A stretch of 64,000 nucleotides of DNA from positions 740,061-804,060 of the forward strand of contig NW_006763299.1 in assembly GCF_000218685.1 (NCBI RefSeq), in the 5' to 3' direction. The translations under genes and the position numbers were made by a program. The notes under the pieces were generated by a model. That model worked only from the letters and a program-made list of their open reading frames with translations. It did not search any database and was not told where the DNA came from. Positions 22,385 to 32,689 of this stretch are shown here, one piece after another. Numbering within the stretch: the stretch's first letter is position 1; every line of letters starts with the position of its first letter. The DNA comes from Serpula lacrymans var. lacrymans S7.9. Its lineage: Eukaryota > Basidiomycota > Agaricomycetes > Boletales > Serpulaceae.

Positions 22385-22403
22385 AGCAACCGGGTCTGAT
22401 CTA

Positions 22404-22838
22404 TGGTGCGGTTCACTTGAGTGCCGCTACTTTTGTGCAAAATTCTCACCCCCTTCAGAAAAAGTCGGATTTTGATTTCCTCTAGTAAAAATGGTCCTTT
22501 TAATAAGGGGAACATAGTCACAAGACAGATTTTTTATTATGTCAAAACTGAGGGAGATAATTATTTTGATGGCCCCAAATTGGCACATAAGTACAAAAGT
22601 CGCCCAAAATTAATCAAAAAGACGTACAATAGCTTCTGGAACCTGTCTGTGAGACTTGTACTTTGCTGAACTAAACTGCTGAACCTGCAGCTGAGCATCT
22701 TTGGTCTCAAGTTCCGATTGGTAAGCCTCCATCTACTGATATATCCTGTGCTCCCACAGCTGAATGGTGGTCAGGGTTAGTTTGAATGGCCAATTTAGCG
22801 CTTGCACAAAAGTAGCAGCACTCAAATGAACCGCACCA
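22404..22838. mobile_element. MITE, Tc1/mariner-type (TA duplication, 37-bp TIR)
   Basis: A 435-bp element whose ends are 37-bp inverted repeats with two mismatches (TGGTGCGGTTCACTTGAG.. and TGGTGCGGTTCATTTGAG..). It is flanked by TA on both sides (22402-22403 and 22839-22840). No coding capacity for a transposase. Small size, long TIR and TA duplication fit a non-autonomous Tc1/mariner-like element. It sits 10 bp from the duplicated site of the RecQ/DUF6589 element. Confidence 0.85.
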
Positions 22839-22840
22839 TA

Positions 22841-24139
22841 TAGTGTGCCAAAAACCGGCAAGTCCCATAGCCCAAATTTTGCAAATGTATCTCCTACCAT
22901 AAATTGTCCTGAAAACTGTATAAAGCAGTATATTTACATTGTATATGTAGAAGTATCTCATTAGAATTTTAAAATTCAAACACCTGAAAGCAAGTATCAA
23001 GGAAATTCTATTTCAGTTGGAAAATATCAGACTTTCCTTATTAAGTAACTTTTTCAGGCTGAGAATAAATGTATTACCACATGTAGTAATTACTAAATGT
23101 GGTACATAGCAGTATACTTTGCTTGACCAGATTTATTATAGCTAGAAAAATAAACAACATGGCCCTCCGGGGCAAACCTGGACCCGGTTATTTTGCGTTT
23201 TGGTCCCCTTGTTGTGGCAAGTTATCATAGCATTAGCATTCCATTCATCTCTATGATGTACCAAATAGTGAGGTAAAGTTTTTCAGCAACTCATTTAAAG
23301 TACTGTTTTGCAGGTATCTCTGATAATTAACATTTTCTGATTGTTGCTGTTTACCCCATTTCTGCCACACTTAGTTGTAGGTGCTCCAAAAATTATATGT
23401 CAGGATCTGGCTCTGTCTGCTACCATGTAAGCCACTATATTGAATGGAAAGCAAAGGGAACGAGAATCAAGAGGTGGTATTAATTAAATTATACAAACTG
23501 CTTACAAATAAGAGGGCGAGTCATGCAGATCAATACATAAGAGATATAAAAATTCTGGGAAGAAAAAAAACTTCAATGTTAAAACAGAAACCTGGAACCT
23601 CTGGGTCCAGGAATATATTTATAACGCAATCACTATGCCGAACTAACGGAGTGATCACGCTAAATCTAAGCAGGTAGTTGAACCAGGTTTATAAAGAGTA
23701 AATCAAAAGCTCAGGTATGTACAGTTGTAGAGTAGCTACTTATATATGTATGAGAATGTGTTAGCCTTGAGGCGCTGACTGAGAAATATGAGGATGAAGC
23801 ATGTGTGATGAGTAAGGTAGTCAGGTGACTTAAGGTTACATGACGGAATAAGATAAATATCTATATACTGATTAGATAAGGTGAGATTAGTGTTTCTACA
23901 TCAGAGTTAGAGAGATTGAGAGATTGACTAGGTTCTGGGGTTTGAGATTGTGACAATATTGTTGGTAACTAAGTTCAACTGTTGTTAATAATACCTAAGT
24001 CTATCATTATTGTAGGGCCAATGCATCAGTGAGACTTATATTTCTTCACAGCAAATCCTGCCTACCTGGCATTTAAGCCTTTTCTAAAACATAAGATAAG
24101 AAAATGGTTTATTGATAGAATAATTATATGTACTACTTA
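22841..24139. other. AT-rich gene-free stretch
   Basis: About 1.3 kb of AT-rich sequence with no ORF, repeat or RNA gene that I can support. A short GC-richer patch lies near 23160-23210. Confidence 0.5.
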
Positions 24140-24405
24140 TTATTAAGAACGAAGCTTAAAGGAAGTGTTTAGCTACTTGCTGAGAGCAATCAGGGACTGG
24201 AAACTAGAATCCAATGTGAGTAACTAGAGAATAGGAAGCATTGGACTCTGCAGTACTATCCAAAGATTTGTAAACAAAGGTAAACAAAGCAGCCCAGAGG
24301 CAAAATCATAGAGAACACAGTCAATACCGAATGGTAGAGGAATAGATAGAGAAAGGAATGAAAATATGCAGGTAGCACAAAGGTGCAGAATCACCAAAAC
24401 TAACA
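24140..24405 (-). mobile_element. Solo LTR family C with internal deletion
   Basis: Bounded by TATTAAGAAC and CTAACA like the 321-bp copies but only 266 bp, because one of the two internal repeats of the ACTCACATTGGACTCTAG type is missing. Flanking pentamers CTTAT and TTTAT match at four of five positions. Confidence 0.85.
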
Positions 24406-24409
24406 TTTA

Positions 24410-24752
24410 TCTGTATGCATCCATGTAGTGCCACATTTTGTGGAAGATGGCCCTAATGGTTCGAGTTGGGCATGAGTTGGGAATTTCTGGAACGAGATGT
24501 TTGGCAGTGGGAAAATAATCATCAGTAGCCACACAAATGCCTGCATAGACAGTCAGTGACCCAAACACACTTTTTCAAGTCATTTGCACGGATGAGTGCC
24601 TCATTGTGGGCAATTGTAATGTGCAGTTTTTTTCCAGGCCTAAGTTTAGGCTCAATTGGCTCTAATGTGGAGTCGTTACAAATATTGAATTGGACAATAA
24701 AGGAGTAGTCCTCATAGATCCAATGAGGGTTGCCAATGTTCGAATTAGCCAA
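24410..24752 (-). pseudogene. DDE-type transposase fragment with the core deleted
   Basis: The minus strand encodes EPKLRPGKKLHITIAHNEAL..ANDLKKCVWV. This matches a conserved segment of a DDE-superfamily protein that is abundant in agaricomycetes (usual form: LKPGE..H.P..HDE..ANDLRRRVW). About 20 codons later the frame resumes with FPTAKHLVPE and TRTIRAIFHKMWHYMDAYR, which belong to the C-terminus of the same protein. The several hundred residues normally between them, including the later catalytic acidic residues, are absent. The HDE of the first segment is HNE here. It is a non-functional internal-deletion relic. Confidence 0.65.
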
Positions 24753-24805
24753 GATTCAGAGCTATGAGAAGTTTTCAGGAAATACCTATCAGCAGAAGAG
24801 AAAAT

Positions 24806-25126
24806 TGTTAGTTTTGGTGATTCTGCACCTTTGTGCTACCGCTATATTTTCATTCCTTTCTCTATCTATCCCTCTACCATTCAGTATTGATTGTGTTCTC
24901 TATTATTCCGCCTTTGTGGCTGCTTTGTTTACCTTTGTTTACAAGACATCGGACAGTACTGCAGAGTCCAATGCTTCCTATTCTCTAGTTACTCACATTG
25001 GACTCTAGGTACTGTATACCTGTCATACTCTCTAATAATAAAGTTACTCACATTGGACTCTAGTTTCCAGTCCCTGATTGCTCTCAGCAAGTGGCTAGAC
25101 GCTTCCTTCAAGCTTTGTTCTTAATA
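24806..25126 (+). mobile_element. 5' LTR of a Ty1/copia element (LTR family C)
   Basis: A 321-bp LTR starting TGTTAGTTTTGG and ending TTCTTAATA. It is followed at once by a primer-binding-site-like string and, 0.6 kb later, by copia pol in the same orientation. This identifies the family of the six other copies in the window. Two internal direct repeats of the type ACTCACATTGGACTCTAG are present. Confidence 0.85.
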
Positions 25127-25138
25127 GGTTATGAGCCC
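25127..25138 (+). promoter_or_regulatory. Primer-binding site of the copia element
   Basis: GGTTATGAGCCC immediately follows the LTR end, where reverse transcription is primed by a host tRNA in LTR elements. The string resembles the internal-cleavage initiator-tRNA primer sites of other copia elements. The same 12-mer occurs on the minus strand at 48166-48177, next to the hAT remnant. Confidence 0.55.
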
Positions 25139-25669
25139 TGTGCTCTAGCCATCTTCCTGACCTCATATCTCACCATCCAAGCGTCCTACTGCTTATCCAT
25201 CGTAACCATCGTCTTCTGGGACTCCTATTATCCCATCCATCACCTCAGATTACTCTGATCTCATCCTGATCTCCAACAACAACTCCTTGTTGCAAGTTAC
25301 CCCCATTTTGGACGCTTTTTTGGTCTTATCTGCATCATATCTCATCCAATCCTTATCTGATCGTCCCCAAACTTCTACCATCGTCTTCTACGGCCTAAAT
25401 GACCCTAGGAGACCTGTCAGAGCGGTTGGATTTGAGCTGGATCTTTCTGTGAGCCTTCATCATCATTTGATCACCTTTTGGCCCCCTACTCCATATCTCC
25501 ACATCCTGTGCTAGGATCTTGGCCCTATTTGAGCCATCTAGTACCCTATACTATCGCACTCTACACCCTCAATTTGGGGCCAATCCATCCACTCCATCAC
25601 CCTCTGTGAAGTTCGCATTTTTGGCACTTTCACCCCTATTGGACCCCTATTGCATATCTCCACATCCTG

Positions 25670-27790
25670 TGCTTCACTTGTTGTGATATTTGGGTCACTG
25701 AATCAGCTGGAAATGCAAGTCTTTGTTCCATTCATCCCTCTGATCCTCACTGCCCTCTCCAACTTGATGCTGACATTGATTGGAATGCAGACACAGGCGC
25801 CACTTCTCATATGACACCTCATCGTCATTGGGTGCACCACTATACCCCATATCGTGTGCCAATCAAGCTGGCTGATCACACTGTCGTCTATTCAGCTGGT
25901 GTTGGTACTGTGGTGTTTAATCCTGTGATGAATGGCAAAGTGGCTAGGGCTGTGGAATTCTCTAGAGTGCTCCATGTACCAGATCTTCGAAATAATCTCC
26001 TCTCAGTCTTGTATTTAACTCGTCAAAGTGGTTTCAATGTCACCATTTCGTCTCATTCCATGTCCTTTATGCGTGACAACACTCTCTTGTTCACTGCAAC
26101 TATCAATGACAACAATGCAGCATTCCTTGATGGATCTACTGCTGCTTGTGTTGAACTGGGACATTTCACTGTGACTATACCACTTGATTTGATGCTCTGG
26201 CATCGCAGATTGGCTCATCACCATCATGCTGATGTCAAGAGACTGATACAGAGAGATCTGGTCACTGGGCTGACACTGGACTCCAAGGCCGCTCCTGATC
26301 CTGTCTGTGAACCGTGCTTGTCTGGCAAGATGCATGCCAATCCATTCCCCTCATCTGATACTCGCTCTGCTCATCCTTTGGACCTCATCCACTCTGATGT
26401 TCACCAAGTCTCTTCCCCCACATTCTCTGGTTATCGCTACTGGGTCACCTTCATTGATGATCACAGTCGATTCCGTGTTGTTGTGCCTCTCAAGGCCAAG
26501 TCAGATGTCTTTGATGCTTTCAAGAGATTCAAGGCTTATGCTGAGACTCAATTGGAGCGCAAAATCAAGGCTCTGCGCGATGACAAAGGGGGAGAGTACA
26601 TGTCCAAGGAATTTGAGCAATTCACAGATGACCACGGGATTGTGAGACAGCATACCACCAGGAATCGTCCTCAGCAGAACGGTGTGGCAGAGCGAGCAAA
26701 CAGACTTCTGACTGAGCGTATCACTGCCATGTTATCAGAGTCTGGATTGCCTAATAGCTTTTGGGGTGAATGTCTGTCCGCTTTGGTGCATGTCTGGAAC
26801 AGGTGTCCCACTGATGCAGTGGCCCATGCCACTCCCTTTGAGCTGTGGTATGGACGCAAGCCTGACATGTCTCACCTTCGCGTTTGGGGCTGTACTGCCT
26901 ATGTGCATGTACAAAAGGACAAGAGGGGCGTCTTTGGCTCTCATATGGAGAAATGTGTGTTCATTGGTTACCCTGAGGGGTACAAGGGATGGAAGTTCTA
27001 CAATCCTACCACCAAGCGCACTGTTATCTCTGAGAGAGCTGATTTTGATGAGCGCTACTTCCCTGGCTTGAAGAGGTCTTCTGACAATGTCCCACCTCCA
27101 CCTCCACCTCCTACTCCACCTGCGCTATCCATGCCATTGGGCCTGATTGAGGATGTGCCTGCACCAGGTCCAGGGGGAGATATGGGCCCACCAGCTGCGC
27201 TTCAGCAGCCTCAGCCATTGCCTGACAATGGGCCTCATTTGGACCTTGATCCAGAACCTCCTGTAAATCAGCCTCCTGTACTCCCAGACCAACCTCTTCA
27301 TCGTTCACCATCTCCTGATATGCCTCTTGCTCTCAGACGTCCTGTTAGGGCTAAGAAACCACCTGGAGAGTGGTGGGTTCAACACAGAGAACCCACTCCT
27401 GCCATTGACAGTGACAGTGATTCTGAGGCAGATGGTGATCAAATGGCCCACTTTGGTGATTCTGCTGAACCTAGGTCATTTGCAGACGCTATGAGGCGCC
27501 CAGATGCTAACAAGTGGAGAGAGGCAGCCATGGAAGAGCTCCAAGCTCATGAGCGCAATGGTACTTGGTCACTAGTGGAACTACCTCCTGGAGTCAAGGC
27601 AATTGGTGGCAAGTGGGTCTTCAAGATCAAGCGCAACTCAGATGGCACTGTTGAGCGCTACAAGGCCAGATATGTGGCCAAAGGTTATACTGAGAAATCA
27701 GATATAGTGCACATGGTCGCAATCATTTCAAGAGTCATTGGTTCCATTACTGATAAATACAATGCAAACCACATGTCCTCCACGACCTAG
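25670..27790 (+). pseudogene. Ty1/copia pol: protease, integrase, truncated reverse transcriptase
   Basis: A long open frame, already open well upstream of its first ATG at 25811. In order: retropepsin core DADIDWNADTGATSHMTPH with the catalytic DTGA; GAG-pre-integrase segment LMLWHRRLAHHHHADVKRL; integrase catalytic core with LDLIHSDVHQ, FIDDHSRF, DDKGGEYMSKEF and RPQQNGVAERANR; a Pro-rich linker; and the reverse transcriptase N-terminus WREAAMEELQAHERNGTW..VKAIGGKWVFKIKR. After YVAKGYTEK it leaves the family and soon meets a stop, so the RT catalytic YVDD region and RNase H are absent. It cannot transpose on its own. The gag region between the PBS and the protease is poorly recognisable. 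There is no 3' LTR in place. Confidence 0.92.
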
Positions 27791-28048
27791 GTAGTTCTAC
27801 TGTACTATGCTGTACGTCTTACTCTGTAACCAATGTGTAACCGATGTCTTATTTGTCACGTAGTCATATTTCATTCTAGTTGCTGTGTGGTGGCCAAATA
27901 TATGCTTGGTACTACCATGGGTGGTTTGCTCTTGTTTGGTTGTTTCTGTTTTGGGTTTCACTATAAAACTGTGTCATTACCCTTAACTATTCTTCTTTCT
28001 GTCCATTCCACTTTCCAGTACACAAAGTTATTCTCTATATCAAAGCGT
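27791..28048. other. Remnant between copia pol and LTR-A
   Basis: About 260 bp without an ORF. It ends in a pyrimidine-rich tract TTCCACTTTCCAG that could be an intron acceptor of the Spt5-like gene interrupted by the LTR-A. A TATAAAA-like string occurs near 27962. Nothing else can be supported. Confidence 0.35.
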
Positions 28049-29872
28049 TGTCATGCACCAAAGTTGATTGGTAGCATGGACAGGTGTCAATAACGAAGCG
28101 AATATTCAAAAAGACTCGCCTTTGCGCCACACAGGCACAGTGCCACGTGGAATAGTAATTAATATTGCCCTTTTTGAACTTGTGGCTGATCAGCACCACC
28201 TCTATTAGGCAATCCAGTCACGCTCACCTTTGCTTTTCCATCCGGTACTTTCCGCATTTCGGCATTTCGGCAAATTTTCGCGTCGCCACTGGCTACACAT
28301 TGCATTGCGCCCTCGCTTTTGTCGTTTCCCTTACTCCCCTTCCTTTGCCTAGCCCCACCATGGGCCCCTTCCTCTCCTTTTTATTCTCACCCGACGGTCG
28401 TTTCTGGGTCCCCATTTTAGTTCACCTCCTCGTCACCTCCACCCTCCTCCTCCTCATCTTCTTTGCACCCCCACCATTTCTGATGTCACCACTTCCTATC
28501 CGCTTCCGTCGCCAATCCGTTGACTACCACGTGCCACTGCTGATATCAGCAAAGCCCCGGCGGCCGGTCCAAATAGGGCAACAAGTCCATCTTCATGACG
28601 TCGATCTGCCATCATATACTATCAAAACATCGGTCGCTCGTCTTGCCTGGTTGGAGCGTGGGTGGGTAGTTTTTGAGCTGGAGAAGGTTCATCCCCTTGC
28701 GTCGCCCATGTTCATCGCTGTCCCATTCACTTGGGTACACTTATCATTTGTCCATCGTCTTCGCTACAGCTACACCTACCACACGCTGCCTGGGACTCAC
28801 TTGTTCCAAATTGGAACTACTCCTCTCCCTCCCTCGTTTGATCAGGTGGTCCAACACAACCAGTCCATTGGTAAGGCCATGGAACTGTCAGATTTGGACT
28901 AGGTGGTGGACCGGTGGCTCCAGTTTCTTTTTTTCAGCAGAACATTCATTTACAGTGCGATTATTTTTGATTTTTGAATCATTTTTATGGACACATATTT
29001 TTTTAGAATGCCTGACTGACAATAAAGGAACTGTGTTGATACTGATAGTGTTTTGCCTTGCTCTTTTTTTACTGCATCTTCCCATGACATCATGATTTTC
29101 CTGCTCTCTTTTTGCTATTGGACTTTACTTTATGGCTGTACAAACCTGTGATATTACTCACAGCATTTATTGTTCTATCCCTTTCTTTTCTTTTTTTGAC
29201 AATCTTATCCTGTACTACCTACGCAGGATTCGTCAGCGTACATTCCTTCCTTCATATTCTTTCTCATTCTTTTTGCACAGCTATACTGTGCATAGCCTAC
29301 TTCTCTTTTACTATATAAACCCCTGTATTTTACCTTGTAAAAAAAAAACAACAAAGAACTCGATTCCAGACTTCTTCTCTAATCTTAAGTCCACTTCTTA
29401 CTGCTACTTGTGATCCAGTGTGGTCACAACACTTCCCACTTCTACCACTGTTAACTGCTGTCATCGTCACTCGTCACTTTTGAAAGTGATTGTCATCCCC
29501 TTCGATTAGAGTCCTTCTGAGCACTACAGTTTGTGCATCAGGAGCCTGCTATCACTGGGAACCTCGTCACCTCGTCATCCTCGTTGTTCTCAAACCTACC
29601 TTGTGCTACAATTAGCAAGGTAGTGCTCGTCTATACTCGCCACAAACCCCCTATCTTTCTATAAATTCAACTATCCCTCCTCCTCAAAACCCACACTCAT
29701 ACACCACTGGGTTTTACTTTGAAGGATCTTTATACGTACCACCCCACGAACAACCAGACCACTCCACTGTTCTAGGAGGCAAAGCCCATAAACAAGTTCC
29801 GTGGAATCTGGGAGGATTGTGTGTTAGTTTGTTTTGTGTGTGGTTTTCTAACAACAGTTCTCATCATCGACA
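28049..29872 (+). mobile_element. Solo LTR family A, full length (1824 bp)
   Basis: Starts TGTCATGCACC and ends CATCATCGACA, flanked by the 4-bp duplication GCGT (28045-28048 and 29873-29876). It appears identical to the copy at 45757 along its whole length. Order of signals within it: ORF, polyadenylation hexamer AATAAA (29021-29026), TATA box TATATAAA (29312-29319), an A-run, then a long downstream part. An internal region with gag/pol that would belong to these LTRs is not present in the window. Confidence 0.88.
28360..28902 (+). CDS. LTR-A internal ORF, 180-residue putative membrane protein
   Basis: Starts at ATG in a strong context (CCACCATGGG). Residues 16-38 form one hydrophobic segment (WVPILVHLLVTSTLLLLIFF), preceded by a short N-terminus and followed by a basic stretch IRFRRQS, so a signal-anchor topology is likely. 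The rest is soluble-looking with FELEKVHP and FTWVHLSFVHRLRYSYTYHT. An AATAAA follows the stop by about 120 bp. The frame is also open upstream without an ATG. The same ORF is intact at the same length in the copies at 38300 and 46068. I recognise no family. It could be an accessory protein of the retroelement, comparable in position to LTR-encoded ORFs of some retroviruses, but function is unknown. Confidence 0.6.
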   Translation: MGPFLSFLFSPDGRFWVPILVHLLVTSTLLLLIFFAPPPFLMSPLPIRFRRQSVDYHVPLLISAKPRRPVQIGQQVHLHDVDLPSYTIKTSVARLAWLERGWVVFELEKVHPLASPMFIAVPFTWVHLSFVHRLRYSYTYHTLPGTHLFQIGTTPLPPSFDQVVQHNQSIGKAMELSDLD

Positions 29873-29876
29873 GCGT

Positions 29877-32158
29877 GCAGCAAATGATTGTGTAGCTGAT
29901 GAGGAGCAGCAAAAACGAAGAAAAGTATAGGGCAATGTAAGTTACTTACTATCTGACTTACTATCCCTCACCATTTTGCATTCCACAGGTTCTCCAGTTT
30001 CTTCATATAGAAGCCCATGACAATGAGAGTGGGGAGGAGGACAGATTGGAAGAAGAAGGTAAGATTCAAATTTACTCGAGGAGCGCGTATTTACTGTTAG
30101 TTTTGGTGATTCTGCACCTTTGTGCTACCTATATATTTTCATTCCTTTCTCTATCTATTCTTCTATCATTCACTATTGATTGTGTTCTCTATTATTTTGC
30201 CTTTGTGGCTCCTTTGTTTACCTTTGTTTACAAAAACATCGGACAGTACTGCAGAGTTCAATGCTTCCTATTCTCTAGTTACTCACATTGGACTCTAGGT
30301 ACTGTATACCTGTTATACTCTCTAATAATACAGTTACTCACATTGGACTCTAGTTCCAGTCCCTGATAGCTCTCAGCAAGTGGTTAGACACTTCCCTTAA
30401 GCTTTGTTCTTAATATTTACTTGTAGTTAGATGATTTCATTGTTTCTGATGAGACTATTCTTACCGGACAAGGGGCTTCGTCTTCGACTCTATTAATGAT
30501 CTCCAGCCCTCAAAGCTATGCAAAAGAGAGATGGTCAAGTATAGCAGAGTGGATAGAGCAGTGGTACACAGAAATGGCTCCATCTCCCACGTCACATCCT
30601 GTGAACCTGAATCCTGAAGCCTGGAATATATTGGAACACTGGGGGCTGGGGAGTATACATACCCTGAGGCTGAGCGTTTGCTTCAAGATCTCCTGGGAGA
30701 TTCATATCATCCACACAATTGGGAGGATATAGTTAGGGCAGTCTTTGACGCAGAAGAAGACAACATTGCTGCAAGCTCCGCAATTCAAACCTTTAGAAAT
30801 GCAGCATTCAACACTATCTCCCATAATTCTGTTGGGAGGTCTTCATCTGTTTATGACGGCTCAACAGTTACGGAGCAATCACTCAACTCTGTGAATGGGC
30901 CCGAATGGTTACAACTTCCACCAAATGGTCCAGAGTTTGTAATTACAGTGCCAGGTACATGCTCTATTTCTCATTATTATTGTACTTGATTGTCAGTTTC
31001 TCATGTCTTGCAATAGCTAGTGTAGAAAGGTGATTGGCCCCTAAATTAGGTGCCAGTTTCCATTGTCATCTGCCAGGACGCATGTAGCTTAGCGCAGCTG
31101 ATCCTAGTTTGGCTTTATGCCTGATACTAGAGAATGCGCAGCATCTAGCAAGGTCCATACCCAAGATTCCAATTGAAGAGTCAATAACAGTGACCTGGGA
31201 CCAGGGATTGACCGAAGGCACATGGATTTGCATTAAACAAGGGAAGTTCAAGCAGGACATTGCATTTCTCACTACAGTCAACAATGACTACTGTGAGATA
31301 TTGATAGTACCTCACCTTGACTTACGGGCAATCAAGTTTCAAAAGCTAACAGGCCAATTCACCCCTCCGTGATCCCTTTTTGATGCCAGACGAGTTCGTA
31401 AAGTTTATGGTGACAACACCATACAAAACCAGGAGTACAATTTTGAAGATCATGAAAAGAAGAATTTTTATGGTCAATTCAGAGGACGTAGGTATGCAAG
31501 CGGTTTGCTTATTAGCAGATGGATGGACAAAAAAACATTGAGACCGGTCGTGTACCCAACCTACAATAAATTATACCTGTTTGGACAAGCATCTCAAGTT
31601 CATGCTCCAAGTGTCGGCACTGTCTCCCCTCCGGAAATAATGTATGTTCAAAGAACATTACATTTGTTTTCTCAAAACTCCTGGGATGAAGAAGATGCTG
31701 TCTCCGTAATAACCGGAGAGTTTCAATCCAAGCAGGGCAATTTGCTATCTGTTGATCACGTCAATCGGTCTGCTGTTGTCGCTTTCCCTGAAGACCAGCT
31801 TAGCTACAATCTCCCCTTATCTATTTTGCGTCATGTTTTCAAACCTGGCGATGGTGTAGGAGTCATGCTGCATAGTAACTCTCGGAGGACTGAGTGAATT
31901 GCGGCATATACTCCGGGCTCATGTAATCTTAATGTAAGACCAGTTTGGCTCAGATATGTTCTATCTAACTGAATGATCTTCTAGGTCAAAAGGTGTTGCA
32001 TTAGATGGCCACAACCTTGGAGAAGGCTGGCCTCTGAAATTCCAGGAAATTCAGAAAAATGCATATATTCAAGGCCTTGACCACAACCGCAAACTAACAT
32101 CCAGCCTTTCTCGTCAGCATACACCTCTTCCAGAGTCACCATTAAACAACAATGAATT
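29877..32158 (+). pseudogene. Spt5-like (KOW-domain) transcription elongation factor remnant
   Basis: Exon-like pieces in order: a basic KRRKV segment; FLHIEAHDNESGEEDR (acidic N-terminus typical of Spt5); after an intron holding an LTR-C, DDFIVSDETILTG; a central stretch with IVRAVFDAEEDNIAASS; then IPKIPIEESITVTWDQGL and GTWICIKQGKFKQDIAFL ending in IVPHLDLRA, which is the Spt5 KOW1 pattern (normally W.R...G.YKGDLA...PR.D). A further KOW-like part reads VITGEFQSKQGNLLSV and VFKPGDGVGVMLHSNS. Stops at 31370-31372 and 31895-31897 and missing exons make it non-functional. Spt5 normally clamps RNA polymerase. This is a divergent multicopy relative, not the housekeeping gene, and its promoter side is cut by LTR-A. 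Confidence 0.65.
30095..30415 (+). mobile_element. Solo LTR family C inside an intron
   Basis: A 321-bp copy starting TGTTAG and ending TTAATA, flanked by the perfect duplication TTTAC (30090-30094 and 30416-30420). The insertion lies between a GTAAG donor near 30058 and a TTACTTGTAG acceptor just downstream, i.e. within an intron of the Spt5-like gene. Confidence 0.92.
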
Positions 32159-32161
32159 ATC

Positions 32162-32482
32162 TATTAAGAACAAAGCTTGAAGGAAGTGTCTAGCCACTTG
32201 CTGAGAGCAATCAGGGACTGGAAACTAGAGTCCAATGTGAGTAACTTTATTATTAGAGAGTATGACAGGTATACAGTACCTAGAGTCCAATGTGAGTAAC
32301 TAGAGAATAGGAAGCATTGGACTCTGCAGTACTGTCCGATGTTTTGTAGACAAAGGTAAACAAAGCAGCCACAAAGGCGAAATAATAGAGAACACAATCA
32401 GTACTGAATGGTAGAGGGATAGATAGAGAAAGGAATGAAAATATAGAGGTAGCACAAAGGTGCAGAATCACCAAAACTAACA
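32162..32482 (-). mobile_element. Solo LTR family C
   Basis: Full-length 321-bp copy in reverse orientation, between the Spt5-like remnant and a gypsy gag fragment. Flanking pentamers differ (TTATC, ACTCC), so it probably marks a recombination junction rather than a simple insertion. Confidence 0.88.
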
Positions 32483-32689
32483 ACTCCAACATCAGTTCTA
32501 TAAAGGACTCTCTGCAAGGATCAAAGACAAAATCTCCCACATTGGAAAACCAGACTCCCTTGCAGAGTTATGGACCATTGCTCAAACCATCGAGTCTTGC
32601 TATTGGGAACGATGCAGCAGAGTCAGCAGGGAAACTACCACCCAGCCCAAATCATTGTTGAGCACCAAGAAGATTGGAGTCTTGCCCGA
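32483..32689 (+). pseudogene. Gypsy family E gag fragment
   Basis: About 200 bp collinear with 63188-63370 of the gag at the right end of the window. It encodes the HQFYKGL..RIKDKISHIGKPD and SYWERCSRVSRETT segments in shifted frames. Only the middle of gag is present. It is joined directly to LTR-C on one side and to a minus-strand pol fragment on the other. Confidence 0.7.

Noticed and set aside
24820..25008. A conserved small membrane protein (LVLVILHLCATAIFSFLSLS..) repeated at seven loci
   Set aside because: It is only a chance open frame of the 321-bp LTR-C; frames differ among copies and there is no consistent start codon or context.
25811..25813. ATG at 25811 as the true start of the copia protein
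   Set aside because: The retropepsin DTGA lies upstream in the same open frame, so the polyprotein starts further 5'.
28165..28359. N-terminal extension of the LTR-A ORF to 245 residues
   Set aside because: The extension begins with a non-ATG codon and is deleted in the 38-kb copy; the shared ATG at 28360 has the better context.
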